From assembly GCF_024494565.1 (NCBI RefSeq), contig NZ_JANHDN010000005.1, positions 62,001-126,000 on the forward strand: a DNA stretch of 64,000 bases, given 5' to 3'. The position numbers were made by a program, and so were the translations under genes. Positions within the stretch are counted from its first letter, which is position 1. Every line of letters starts with the position of its first letter. The notes under the pieces are model-generated. The model did no database searches and was not told the DNA's origin. It saw only the letters and a list, made by a program, of their open reading frames with translations. Source of the stretch: Halorubrum rutilum. GTDB taxonomy: Archaea; Halobacteriota; Halobacteria; Halobacteriales; Haloferacaceae. Shown here piece by piece: positions 52,141 through 60,868 of this stretch.

Positions 52141-52222
52141 CCAGGTTCCGTCGCGCGGAACGCGACCCGCCTCGCGCGTAGCGCGACCGCGGCGACGCCC
52201 GCCGCGAACGCGGCCCGTTCCG

Positions 52223-53095
52223 TCAGGCGCCGTCCCCGAACGTCTGCGAGAAGAGCGCCGCCGTCACGGTCCGGAGGTGTTCCGACACCGTGGACTTCGC
52301 GAGGTCGAACTCGGCCGCGACGTCGGCGGCGGAGGCGCCGCCAGCCTCGAAGTACCCCTTCTCTGCGGCGACCGTCGCGACCTCGGCCTGCCTGTCGGTC
52401 ACGCCGGCGAGGTCGACGGGGACCACGTCGCCGCCGAACTCCCCCGCTTCGCCCCCGCGGTCGACGCAGAGCCGCCGGAGCTCCACGCCGAGCCCGGCGG
52501 CCTCGCACTCGTCGACGATCGCCCGCAGCTCCTCGTGGCCGGTCAGGACGAAGGAGAGCCGGAGCTCTCCGTCCTCCATCGCCGTCCGACGCGGCGAGAC
52601 GGGGAAGTTCTCGAACGCCGCCGGGAGCCCGCCGCAGGAACACCCCACGCAGGCCGCGTCGCTCTCGGTCGGCGGCGAGGGGTCGACGGCGTCGGCGCTC
52701 GGTTCGGTCCCCGGCGCGTCCGTCGGATCGCCGGCCTCGGCCGCGCCCATCACGACGCCGCCGTCGGTGGCCGCGTCGTCAGCTGCGCGGCCACCGTCCG
52801 TGCCCGCGTCGTCGACTGCGCGGCCACCGTCCGTGCCCGCGTCGTCAGCTGCGCGGCCACCATCGGTCGCCGGGCGTCCGCACTCGATCTCGTATCGCCC
52901 GTGCGCCCGGCCGCCGAACTCGACGAGGTCGAGTCCGGTCGGCGGGTCGTCCGGCGGGTCGTCGGCGACGAACTCGACCCGGTCGTCCGCCGCGTCGACG
53001 CGCAGGTCCTCCACCGCGGTGCTCGACGAGAGCGCGGCCACGGGACAGCGGTCGCAGGCGGAGACGGAGAGCTCGACGTGGATCCCGTCGGTCAT
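52223..53095 (-). CDS. NarO-like Cys-rich HTH_10 regulator
   Basis: The 290-residue protein has a CDRCPVA motif near residues 13-19, a lone Cys (IECGRP), then CVGCSCGG near 145, and a C-terminal HTH (LAGVTDRQAEVATVAAEKGYFEAGGASAADVAAEFDLAKSTVSEHLRTV, about 235-285). The clustered cysteines match NarO, the haloarchaeal oxygen-responsive regulator of denitrification that probably binds an iron-sulfur cluster. An 11-residue repeat (DDAGTDGGRAA type, about 86-118) is inserted between Cys groups, which is unusual. The promoter has an inverted repeat enclosing the TATA box. The start MTDGIHVEL is chosen by the TATA position. Confidence 0.7.
   Translation of the reverse strand: MTDGIHVELSVSACDRCPVAALSSSTAVEDLRVDAADDRVEFVADDPPDDPPTGLDLVEFGGRAHGRYEIECGRPATDGGRAADDAGTDGGRAVDDAGTDGGRAADDAATDGGVVMGAAEAGDPTDAPGTEPSADAVDPSPPTESDAACVGCSCGGLPAAFENFPVSPRRTAMEDGELRLSFVLTGHEELRAIVDECEAAGLGVELRRLCVDRGGEAGEFGGDVVPVDLAGVTDRQAEVATVAAEKGYFEAGGASAADVAAEFDLAKSTVSEHLRTVTAALFSQTFGDGA
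52773..52862. repeat. 33-bp tandem repeat in the NarO-like gene
   Basis: Units at 52773-52805, 52806-52838 and a third partial unit encode the 11-residue peptide DDAGTDGGRA(A/V) on the minus strand. The repeat is in frame and separates the two cysteine motifs of the regulator. Confidence 0.75.
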
Positions 53096-53112
53096 GGGCG
53101 AACGTAGCATCC

Positions 53113-53132
53113 CCGCGATTCATATAACGCGG
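53113..53132 (-). promoter_or_regulatory. Inverted repeat enclosing the TATA box of the NarO-like gene
   Basis: CCGCG and CGCGG flank a central AT-rich core (ATTCATATAA), whose minus-strand TTATATG lies about 26-32 nt before the start at 53095. A protein bound here would block TBP, so autorepression is possible. Confidence 0.6.
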
Positions 53133-53260
53133 AGCGGTTTCCAAGGCGGTGGGAAGGCCGTCGAGCGCCCGTCACCGCGCGCTCCGCGGCCGTTCGCCGG
53201 AATCCCGCGATCCGTTCCGGTGAGCGCGCCCTTTTGACGTCCGGGCCGGAACCGGACGGT

Positions 53261-54058
53261 ATGCCGCCGCTGGAACTGCCGCTCGGGCTCGGCACGTCCG
53301 GGCTCGACGACCCCGACGAGTGCACCGCCACCGTGACCGCCGCCCTGGAGGCCGGCTACCGCCACGTCGACACCGCGCAGATGTACGACAACGAGGCCGC
53401 GGTCGGCGAGGGGATCGCCGCCGCCGACGTCGACCGCGACGACGTCGTCGTCGCCACGAAGGTCCACCCGGAGAACCTCGCGCCCGAGGACGTCCGCGAG
53501 ACGGCCCGCGAGAGCCTCGACCGGCTCGGGCTCGACCGCGTCGACCTGCTGTACGTCCACTGGCCCACTCGCGCGTACGACGCGGAGACGACCCTGCCGG
53601 TCTTCGACGAGCTGCGCGACGCGGGGCTCACGGACCACGTCGGCGTCTCGAACTTCACGCCGGAGCTGCTCCGCGAGGCCCGCGGGATCCTCGACGCGCC
53701 GATCGCCGCGCATCAGGTGGAGTGTCACCCCAGGTTCCAACAGCGAGAGCTCCGCGACCTCGCCGCCGAGTTCGACCACCGCCTCGTCGGCTACTCGCCG
53801 CTGGCCCGCGGCGACCTCTTCGACGACGAGGAGTTCAGAGGCGTCGCCGAGCGGGCCGACCGCTCGCCGGCCGTCCTCGCGCTCGCGTGGGCGCTCGCTC
53901 GCGGCGTCGCGCCGATTCCGAAGGCGACGGGCGACCACGTCGGCGAGAACCTCGGCGCGGTCGACGCCGACGTCGAGCCCGCCGTTCTCGACGAGGTCGA
54001 CGCGTTGGCCCCGGGCGACCGTCGCATCGATCCCGACGACGCGGCGTGGAGCCGCTGA
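53261..54058 (+). CDS. Aldo/keto reductase
   Basis: The 265-residue protein has AKR signatures: GYRHVDTAQMYDNEAAVGEGI with Asp and catalytic Tyr, VVVATKVHP with the Lys, LYVHWP with the His, VGVSNFTPELL, and the NADPH motif IPKATGDHVGENLGA near the end. It reduces aldehydes or ketones with NADPH. It is divergent from the NarO-like gene. The substrate is not readable. Start at MPPLELPLGLGTSG is typical. Confidence 0.9.
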   Translation: MPPLELPLGLGTSGLDDPDECTATVTAALEAGYRHVDTAQMYDNEAAVGEGIAAADVDRDDVVVATKVHPENLAPEDVRETARESLDRLGLDRVDLLYVHWPTRAYDAETTLPVFDELRDAGLTDHVGVSNFTPELLREARGILDAPIAAHQVECHPRFQQRELRDLAAEFDHRLVGYSPLARGDLFDDEEFRGVAERADRSPAVLALAWALARGVAPIPKATGDHVGENLGAVDADVEPAVLDEVDALAPGDRRIDPDDAAWSR

Positions 54059-54126
54059 GAGGCGCTCGACCGTTTCTCACCGACCGCAGACCGTCGATCT
54101 CAACCACCGGGCGCAGACCGCCGACC

Positions 54127-55149
54127 TCAGACCGCCGCCAGCCGCGCCGCCAGCTCAGCCTCCGCGCGGTCGACGAGGTCGGCCGTCGGCTCGCCGAGGT
54201 AGGTCGTCCACTGGTCGATGAACCCCGAGCGTCCGAGCATCCTGACGACCTCGTATATCGGGCGTCGCTCCTCAAACCCCGGCGGGAGCCCGCCGGCGCG
54301 CTCTGCGTAGCCCGCGCGTAGCGCCGCCGCGTAGCGCTCGGGTCCCCGCTCGTCGAACCCGCTGAGGAGCTGGTCCTCCGCCCTGACGAGGTCGCGGGCG
54401 GGGTCGCCGACGTGGGCGAGCTCCCAGTCGATCGGGACGATCCCGTCGGTCGTGCCCGCCCCGTCGGCCCCGCCGCGACCGTTCCCGCCGTCGGCGACGA
54501 ACAGGTTCGGCATCGCGACGTCGCCGTGGAGGAGCGCGGCGGGGGCGTCGCGGAGGCGGTCGCGGTTCGCCTCGATACAGTCGATCGCGGCGTCGTAGTG
54601 GTGTGCGAGCCGCTCCGACGTGCCGATCCGGCGGGTTCGCTCGACCGTCCGCAAGAGCACGTCGGGCCACGGCGCGCGGTCGAGGTTGAGCCCGCCGCGC
54701 CCGTCGCCCCCGGCGATCTCCCCGTGCGCCTCGAACCGCTCGGCGTGGAGCGTCGCCAGCGTCGCGCCGACGCGGCGGAGGAGCGCCGCTCGGTCCGCCT
54801 CCCCGTCTCCTCCGCTCCGGCCGCCGAGCTCCTCCCACGCGCCGCGGAGCTCGCGGCCCGGCGCGGGGGCCGTGACGAGGTAGGGCGCGGCCGCGTCGGG
54901 GTCGGCGGCGAGCACCTCGGGAACCGTGAGTGGCCGCTCGGCGGCCACGTGCCGCAGCACCGCCAGCTCGCGGGCGATCCGGGCGCCGTCGCCGTCGACC
55001 GCGACCTTGCAGAACGCCCGACCGCCGTCCGCGAAGGCGACGCCGACCGTCTCGTTGCCGCCGTTCCACGAGGGGCCGACGTCGGTCAGGCGCTCGACCG
55101 ACCGCTCCGGGAACGCCTCGCGGAGCGCCGCCGCCGCGGTCTCGTCCAT
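54127..55149 (-). CDS. Aminoglycoside-phosphotransferase-like (APH) kinase
   Basis: The 340-residue protein has the choline/APH kinase motifs: FCKVAVDGDGARIARELAVLRHV (Lys and Glu), the Brenner loop LLHGDVAMPNLFVADGG (H-G-D-x(4)-N) and VPIDWELAHVGDPARDLVRAEDQL (IDxE and DPAxDL). It phosphorylates a small hydroxyl or amine compound, perhaps a sugar or choline-like molecule; true antibiotic resistance is unlikely. A Gly-rich insert (GGNGRGGADGAG) follows the Brenner motif. Confidence 0.85.
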   Translation of the reverse strand: MDETAAAALREAFPERSVERLTDVGPSWNGGNETVGVAFADGGRAFCKVAVDGDGARIARELAVLRHVAAERPLTVPEVLAADPDAAAPYLVTAPAPGRELRGAWEELGGRSGGDGEADRAALLRRVGATLATLHAERFEAHGEIAGGDGRGGLNLDRAPWPDVLLRTVERTRRIGTSERLAHHYDAAIDCIEANRDRLRDAPAALLHGDVAMPNLFVADGGNGRGGADGAGTTDGIVPIDWELAHVGDPARDLVRAEDQLLSGFDERGPERYAAALRAGYAERAGGLPPGFEERRPIYEVVRMLGRSGFIDQWTTYLGEPTADLVDRAEAELAARLAAV

Positions 55150-55294
55150 GCGGGCTCGTCGCGTCCGACGGCTGTAAAGGCTGCTGTCACGGCTGTTAGC
55201 ACGAGACGGAGAACGCGTCTTTCACGGCCGAGAAACGGCAAATAGGGGACATCTACCGACAGCCTCATACCTGTTGGTGATACATCAGTTAGCC

Positions 55295-57397
55295 GTGAGA
55301 GACGACGCGTTCGGGGGGCGAGTGGGATTCGAGGTCGACGGGGAGACGCTCCGCGTCCGCGACGAACTGGAGGGCGCGGAACTCCGGCTGGTGCTGGACC
55401 GCGAGGTCGACCCGCAGTCCGCGCTCACGGAACTGTTCCCGTTCCCGGTCGACGACGCGGTCAGCTTCGAAGCCAGTTCCTTCTCCGTGCCCGACTACTC
55501 GTCGGTGAGAGTCCGGTCGGACGACGGCGAGTTCATCGCCCGCCTCGACGATCCGATGGAACTCCCTCGCGGGTCCTACTGCTTCGATGTGAGCGGCGCG
55601 ACGAAGACGTTCGTCCGCGTCGTCGACGTCGGCCCGTCGACGACTGGTACGGTCGAATCGGGTCCCGTCGACGTCGAATTCGACCGGCCGGTCACCGTCT
55701 CCGTCGGTGCGCGCTCGCGCCATACGCGGCCGGAGGCGACGATCACCGTGCCGGACGACCCGACGGCGCTCGCGGAGGCGGTCTCGGTGCTCGGTTCGTC
55801 GATCAAGGAGTTCTCGCCCGAGCGCTCGTGGCCGACGCTCCGCGGGTACCCGCCGCGGATCGAGCGCGGCGACGAGCTTAGGATCCCGAGCCCGCTGACC
55901 CGGCCCGACACGGGGGTCGAGGTGGTCGTCCGCCCCGAGTACGCGGACGTCTACCGGCTCTCGACGCTCTCGTACTATCTCGGCGCGCGGATGGTCGTCG
56001 GCGACGCGCCCGCGGTCCGGCTCGACACCGGGTACGTCGAGCCCCTGCCGACCGACGGGGTCGCGCTCGAAGCGCGCGCCGAGGAGCTGCTCCGGACGTG
56101 GTTCTTCCTCGACACGCTCGCGCGGACGGACGGGTACGTCCCCTCCGATCGGTACGAGTACGAGCAGGTCGGCCCGGAGCTCCCCTTCTATCCCCCGAAC
56201 CTCGCCGACCTGTCGATGAGCGAGCGCCTCATGGAGTACCTCGAGGTCGACCCGGAGACGGTGGCGCCGTACATGCCCGACTGGCCGACGGAGGCCGTGC
56301 TCCGTCCGGGGCCCGCCGGCGCCGAGCTACTGCCTCACCTCGCGCACGTGCTGGCTCCGGTCCGGGTTCGCGGTGCGGCGGAGCCCGACGACCCCGAGGC
56401 GCCGGCGGCGCTCGCCACGTCCCCGTGGCTCTCCCCGGCGAACGAGGTCCCGAGCCCGGACGACGACCCGCTCCCCGCCGGTACGTCGGTGTCGACCCCT
56501 GCGAGCTACGAGAATCGGCTCCAGCGCGAGACGACCGCACGCGGCGAGGTCCGAGTCGTCGCGCTGGTCGGTTCGCCGGACCGCGCGGCGACGGTCCGTC
56601 GCGCGCTCTCCGATCCGGCGGTCCCGGAGGGGGTGGGCGAGTGGACGGTGATCGACCGACCCGACGCGGCGACCGCCGCGGCCGTCCTCGCCGACCCCGA
56701 GACGGACATCGCGTAGTGCGGGCTCCCGGTCGGCGACGGGGCGGTCGTCGCGTCCGACGGCGCCGTCGCGCTCGGCGACCTCGACGACGCGCCGGCGCTG
56801 ACGATTTTCGAGGGGACCGACGGGGTCCGGGAGGGCGTACGGGTCGTCGAAAACGGCGGCATGGGATCGATCGTCGCCGCGCAGTGTCTGGACCGTCGCT
56901 CGGTTCGGTCGCTGGTGGCGTTATTGGCCGCCTCGGTCCCGACAGATGCGAGTGTTTCCCTCTCCGGTATCTCTGACAAAACGGATGTTCGGTGTGTCTG
57001 CTGCCCGGCCGCGTCGGTTGCTTCCGACCAAATCCTCTCGAAGCACGCTGACTACTTTAACTCGCGGTCGCCGATGTCGTACCGCCTTCGCCGAAGGTCG
57101 ATCCTGACGCAGTCTGGTCGAATCGGAACCGAGGTATCGCAGGTATTCGACGGCTCAAGTGACTTGTCCGAACTGGCCGGGACGGAGCGCACCGCTGCCT
57201 CAGAGTTCGATTCCTCGCAGATCCTGGCGCTCCTCCGCGAGGACGACTCCGTCGTCAGACTCGACGGGCGACTTCTGCTCCCTTGCGACGGTCTCACCGA
57301 GTCGGACATCGAGCGACTGGCCGAGCGGTCCCTCGCGGAGCGCGCGGACGACGAGACGGACCGGACCGACCGGACGGAGCAGCGGCGCGGCGAGTGA
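55295..57397 (+). pseudogene. Large conserved haloarchaeal gene interrupted by an in-frame amber codon
   Basis: The first part (codons 1-473 from GTG 55295, MRDDAFGGRVGFEVDGE...) and the part after TAG 56714-56716 lie in the same frame up to TGA 57397, together about 700 codons. The downstream part continues smoothly (CGLPVGDGAVVASDGAVALGDLDDAPALTIFEGTDGVREG) as one expects for the intact family, where the position is normally Tyr (DIAYCGLP). The stop therefore looks like a Tyr codon changed to TAG. The 3' part uses more A/T codons than neighbours. It may be a pseudogene, a sequencing error or read-through. Function unknown. GTG 55277 and TTG 55274 are alternative starts. Confidence 0.75.
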
Positions 57398-57475
57398 GCG
57401 AGTGAGCCGGGTCGGTCCGCGTCCGCGTCGAGGATCACCGAGGATTTTTACTCTCTACCCGACGAAGCGCCGCCC

Positions 57476-57625
57476 ATGCCACAGGTTCACCTCGACGAGG
57501 AGACGGTCGAGCGCCTCGACGCGCTCCGCGTCGACGACGAGGAGTACGACGAGATCGTCAGCGAGCTGATCAACATCTACGAGGCCGAGGAGCTGACGCT
57601 GTTCCGCAGCGGCGACATGGACTGA
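57476..57625 (+). CDS. Small ribbon-helix-helix-like protein
   Basis: The 49-residue protein MPQVHLDEETVERLDALRVDDEEYDEIVSELINIYEAEE has an N-terminal beta strand (QVHLDEET) and two helices (VERLDALR, YDEIVSELINIY), the pattern of a ribbon-helix-helix DNA-binding or antitoxin-like protein. I recall a halobacterial family of this form (DUF7557-like). No toxin gene follows, and the next gene is convergent. An AT-rich GATTTTTAC box lies about 25-30 bases upstream of the ATG. Confidence 0.7.
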   Translation: MPQVHLDEETVERLDALRVDDEEYDEIVSELINIYEAEELTLFRSGDMD

Positions 57626-57658
57626 CCGGCGCCGCGCCCGCCGGCCGCGGTCGTCCGT

Positions 57659-58123
57659 CTATTCCTGATACGCGACCCTGACCTGCTCCCACTTCCCGGT
57701 GTCCTCCAGGTGCGCCTGCAGCTCGTCGGCGTACTCCTGGACGAGGCGTTCGGCGGCGTCGAGCTCCTCGTCCGACCCGCCGCCCCCGCCGCCGGAGCCG
57801 CCGAGCCCGAGCGCGCCCTTGATCGAGTCGACGAGGCCGCCGCCGCCGGAGCCGCCGGAGTCGCCGTCCCCTCCCGGCGCCCCGCCCATCGCGGCGACCT
57901 GCGACCGGACGTTCTCCAGCTCCGGCATGATCGCCGGGAGACTGGAGGTGTCGGCGACGATCCGGGCGTCGTCGGGATCGGCCGCGTTCTCGATCTCGAA
58001 CTCGGTCGCGGTCATGATCAGGCCCCACTCCTGGCTGGAGAACCGCGAGGCCGCCACCCGGTCCGTGAACTGGTTGTCGACGGTCATCCGCTCGCCGACG
58101 ATCGCGTCTGTCCACTCGCTCAT
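57659..58123 (-). CDS. DUF5799 family protein
   Basis: The 154-residue protein (MSEWTDAIVGERMTVDNQFTDRVAASRFSSQEWGLIMTATEFEIENAADPDDARIVADTSSL, described only) contains a conserved N-terminal domain of the halobacterial DUF5799 family, a Gly-rich hinge (GGAPGGDGDSGGSGGGG) and a C-terminal helical segment (AAERLVQEYADELQAHLEDTGKWEQV). Function unknown. It is convergent with the RHH-like gene and divergent from a halocyanin. Confidence 0.82.
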   Translation of the reverse strand: MSEWTDAIVGERMTVDNQFTDRVAASRFSSQEWGLIMTATEFEIENAADPDDARIVADTSSLPAIMPELENVRSQVAAMGGAPGGDGDSGGSGGGGLVDSIKGALGLGGSGGGGGGSDEELDAAERLVQEYADELQAHLEDTGKWEQVRVAYQE

Positions 58124-58237
58124 ACCGTGCCGTTCGGTCGCGGCCGTACAAGCCCCTTTCCCTCGTCGCCCTCGCGGCGCTACGCTCTTGAGGATCGCTC
58201 TCGGGGCCCTTTAGCTCGTCCGGGCCATATCACCGGT

Positions 58238-58648
58238 ATGAACGCGCGAACGCGACGCGACCTGCTCGGGACCGTCGGCGCCGCCTCCGCCGCCGGGATC
58301 GCGGGCTGTACCGGCGCGCTCCTCCCCGGCGGCGACGAGGGCGAGACGGAGACGGTCGACCGGACCGGCGCGGAGACCGTCGCGGTCGCGGTCGGCGCGG
58401 ACGGCGGGTTCTCGTTCGCGCCGGCGGCGGTCCGGGTCGGCGTCGGGACGACCGTCGTCTGGGAGTGGACCGGCGTCGGCGGGAGCCACAACGTCGTCGA
58501 CCGGGGCGGCGCCTTCGACTCCGGGCTCGCGGCCGCCGAGGGCCACGCGTTCGAACGCGAGTTCGCCGAGCCGGGGACCTACGAGTACGTCTGCACGCCC
58601 CACCAGACGCGGGACATGGAGGGGACGATCGAGGTCGTCGAGCGGTAG
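58238..58648 (+). CDS. Halocyanin-type blue copper lipoprotein (second copy)
   Basis: The 136-residue protein has a Tat-type N-terminus (RTRRDLLGTVG), a lipobox GIAGC with Cys24, a short acidic linker, and a plastocyanin-like domain with copper ligands: His in GGSHN, Cys and His in YVCTPHQTRDM and the Met. It is shorter than the 24106 halocyanin because it lacks its N-terminal insert. It carries electrons at the outer face of the membrane. No oxidase gene is adjacent. Confidence 0.9.
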   Translation: MNARTRRDLLGTVGAASAAGIAGCTGALLPGGDEGETETVDRTGAETVAVAVGADGGFSFAPAAVRVGVGTTVVWEWTGVGGSHNVVDRGGAFDSGLAAAEGHAFEREFAEPGTYEYVCTPHQTRDMEGTIEVVER

Positions 58649-58677
58649 TCGATCCGACGGCGAGTCTGCCCGGTCAG

Positions 58678-59781
58678 CTAAAAGAGCCCGTCGAACGCGT
58701 CGCCGGCGAGTCCGGGACCGTTCGGCACCGACGCCTCCCCGTCAGCGACCGGACACGGGTCCGGCGCGAGGTCGTCGGCGAGGAGCGAGGCGGTGGCGAG
58801 CCCGCAGGGGGCGACGTCGGGGACCGCGGCCGCGACGTGGACCGCGGCGGTCCGCGCGACGACGGCGTCGATCGTGGTGGTGATCACGGGCTCGACGCCC
58901 GCCGCCCGCGCCCGCTTCGCCGCCGCCAGCACGCGGTCCGGCCCGCCGAGCGCCATCGGCTTCAGCACGACGACGTCGGCCGCGTCGGCGGCGAGGACGG
59001 TGTCGAGGTCGCGCCGCGCCAGCGACTCGTCGAGCGCGATCGGGACCGCGGAGCCGCCGTCCTCGTCGTCGGCGTCGCGGTCTCGGTCGCCGCGGCCCTC
59101 CCGGAGCGCCGCCGAGCCGTCGAGGTCGTCGGCGGGGAGCGGCTGCTCGACGTACGCGAGGTCCAGCGGCGCGAGGCGGTCGACGGCCGCCCCGGCGGTC
59201 GCCCGGTCCCACGCGCCGTTCGCGTCGGCCCGGAGCGCGACCCCGTCGCCGACCGCCTCCCGGACCGCGCGCAGGCGCTCGACGTCGGCGTCGAGCGAGC
59301 GCGCGCCGACCTTCACCTTCACGCAGTCGAACCCGTCGTCGACGGCGCGCTCGACCGCGGCCGCGGTCGCTTCCGGGTCGCCGTCGCCGACCGTCGCGTT
59401 GACCGGGACCGACGCGGCCGGCGTCGGCAGGTCGCGCGCGGCCGAGAGGTGCGCGGCCAGCGACCGCCCCTCCCCACGCGCCGCGGCGTCCGCGAGCGCG
59501 AGCGCGAGCCCGTGTCGCGCCGCCGGCGTCTCGCCCGGGTCGATCCGATCGAGCGCGTCGGGGCGGAGACCGCCGTCGTCCGTCCCGACGCCCCGCAGGG
59601 CCGATTCGCACGCCGACGGCGACTCGGTCCAGCCGGGGAGCGGGGCGGCCTCGCCGACGCCCGGAGCCGGTACGCCGTCCTCTGTCCCGACACCGACCAC
59701 GAATCCCTCGCGCTCCGTGATCTCCCCGCGTGCCGTACCGAGCGGCCTCGTCAGGCCGACGGAGAATGGGCGGAGTCGCAC
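58678..59781 (-). CDS. menC: o-Succinylbenzoate synthase
   Basis: The 367-residue enolase-superfamily protein has the Lys motif FDCVKVKVG, the metal ligands in ALRADANGAW (D), YVEQPLPADDL (E) and PIALDESLA (D), and a second Lys in VVLKPMALGGP. These match MenC, which dehydrates SHCHC to OSB in menaquinone synthesis. GTG start is two bases after the menA stop, so the two are co-transcribed. N-succinylamino-acid racemase is an alternative, but menA next door favours MenC. Confidence 0.85.
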   Translation of the reverse strand: MRLRPFSVGLTRPLGTARGEITEREGFVVGVGTEDGVPAPGVGEAAPLPGWTESPSACESALRGVGTDDGGLRPDALDRIDPGETPAARHGLALALADAAARGEGRSLAAHLSAARDLPTPAASVPVNATVGDGDPEATAAAVERAVDDGFDCVKVKVGARSLDADVERLRAVREAVGDGVALRADANGAWDRATAGAAVDRLAPLDLAYVEQPLPADDLDGSAALREGRGDRDRDADDEDGGSAVPIALDESLARRDLDTVLAADAADVVVLKPMALGGPDRVLAAAKRARAAGVEPVITTTIDAVVARTAAVHVAAAVPDVAPCGLATASLLADDLAPDPCPVADGEASVPNGPGLAGDAFDGLF

Positions 59782-59783
59782 GG

Positions 59784-60713
59784 TCAGACCGCGAGGCCGA
59801 CCGCGAACGCGACGGCGTACGCCGCGAGGAGCTTCCCGGTCGACTCCAGCGCGGGGTTGAGCGCGTCGCCGGCGGTCTCCGTCAGGACGGTGCGCGCGAC
59901 GGCGGCCGCCAGCGGGAGCGTGACGAGCGGGAGCAGCACCGCGGGGCCGTCGCCCCGGGCGAGGAACCAGAAGGGCGTGAGGTAGGCGAGCGCGAGGAGC
60001 CCGACGTACTGGGCGCGCGAGAACCGGTAGCCGAACCGGACCGCGAGGGTGCGCTTCCCGGTCGCCGCGTCCTCCTCGCGGTCGCGGACGTTGTTGACGA
60101 CGAGGATGTTCGTCGAGAGCGCGGCGATCGGGAGGCTGGCGACGACGGCCGCGAGGGTGACCGTGCCCTCTGGGATCCACAGCGGGAACGACTCGCCGAC
60201 GAGGGCGGCCGCCTGCACGTAGTAGGTGCCGGTGACGGCGATCACGCCGAAGAAGAGGAAGACGAACAGGTCGCCGAGCCCGTGGTAGCCGAGCGGGTAC
60301 GGCCCCCCGGTGTAGGCGATCCCCGCGGCGACGGACGCCAGGCCGATCGCGAGGATCGGGACGCCCCCCACGTAGACGAGGTACGTGCCGACGAGGATCG
60401 CGGCCGCGAACGTCAGCCACATCGCCCGCTTCACCTCGGCCGGCTCGATGAGGCCGCTGGCGACGACGCGGGTGAACCCCTCGCGGTCGTCCGTGTCGGC
60501 GCCCTGGATCGCGTCGTAGTAGTCGTTCGCGAAGTTGGTACCGACCTGGATCAGCGCCGCGCCGACGAACGCCGCGAGCGCCGGGAGCGGGGCGAACGCG
60601 CCGGTCCGGAGCGCGAGCCCGACGCCGACGATCACCGGCGCGGCCGCCGCGGGCAGCGTCTGCGGCCGCGCGGCGATCACCCACGCCCGCCGCCGCGACA
60701 CCTCGGTGCTCAT
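59784..60713 (-). CDS. menA: 1,4-dihydroxy-2-naphthoate polyprenyltransferase
   Basis: The 309-residue UbiA-family membrane protein has eight or nine helices, the first Asp motif NFANDYYDAIQGAD (about 65-78) and the second NNVRDREEDAATGKRTLAVRFG. These bind Mg-prenyl diphosphate. It prenylates DHNA to demethylmenaquinone. It is directly upstream of menC. Haloarchaea use MK-8, so the donor is probably octaprenyl diphosphate, not shown here. Start MSTEVSRRRAWV is typical. Confidence 0.9.
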   Translation of the reverse strand: MSTEVSRRRAWVIAARPQTLPAAAAPVIVGVGLALRTGAFAPLPALAAFVGAALIQVGTNFANDYYDAIQGADTDDREGFTRVVASGLIEPAEVKRAMWLTFAAAILVGTYLVYVGGVPILAIGLASVAAGIAYTGGPYPLGYHGLGDLFVFLFFGVIAVTGTYYVQAAALVGESFPLWIPEGTVTLAAVVASLPIAALSTNILVVNNVRDREEDAATGKRTLAVRFGYRFSRAQYVGLLALAYLTPFWFLARGDGPAVLLPLVTLPLAAAVARTVLTETAGDALNPALESTGKLLAAYAVAFAVGLAV

Positions 60714-60766
60714 TGGCGGCGATAGGCGCGTCGCGTCCCTTAACCTTGCCTTCCCGGACCGGTCCG

Positions 60767-60814
60767 CGTTCCGGATCGACCCCCTTCCGAATCGATCCGC
60801 TTCCGAGTCGATCC
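60767..60814. repeat. 16-bp tandem repeat, three units
   Basis: Three units with exact 16-bp period: CGTTCCGGATCGACCC, CCTTCCGAATCGATCC, GCTTCCGAGTCGATCC. They lie in the divergent promoter region between menA (start 60713) and the CMD gene (start 60869). Core TTCCGRRTCGAYCC suggests a possible protein-binding array. Confidence 0.75.
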
Positions 60815-60868
60815 GGCGGAGCCGTCCGCGACACCCACAGCTATCCCGACCGACGACGACTCCCCCAC

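Noticed and set aside
54127..55149. Aminoglycoside resistance gene
   Set aside because: Only general APH-fold kinase motifs are present. Archaeal members act on metabolites and nothing suggests antibiotic specificity.
56714..56716. Pyrrolysine or programmed read-through of the amber codon
   Set aside because: No pyl genes are seen in the window, and haloarchaea are not known to use pyrrolysine generally. A nonsense change from Tyr or a sequence error is simpler.
57476..57625. Antitoxin of a toxin-antitoxin pair
   Set aside because: The small RHH-like protein has no adjacent toxin-like gene; the neighbours are a broken gene and a convergent DUF5799 gene.
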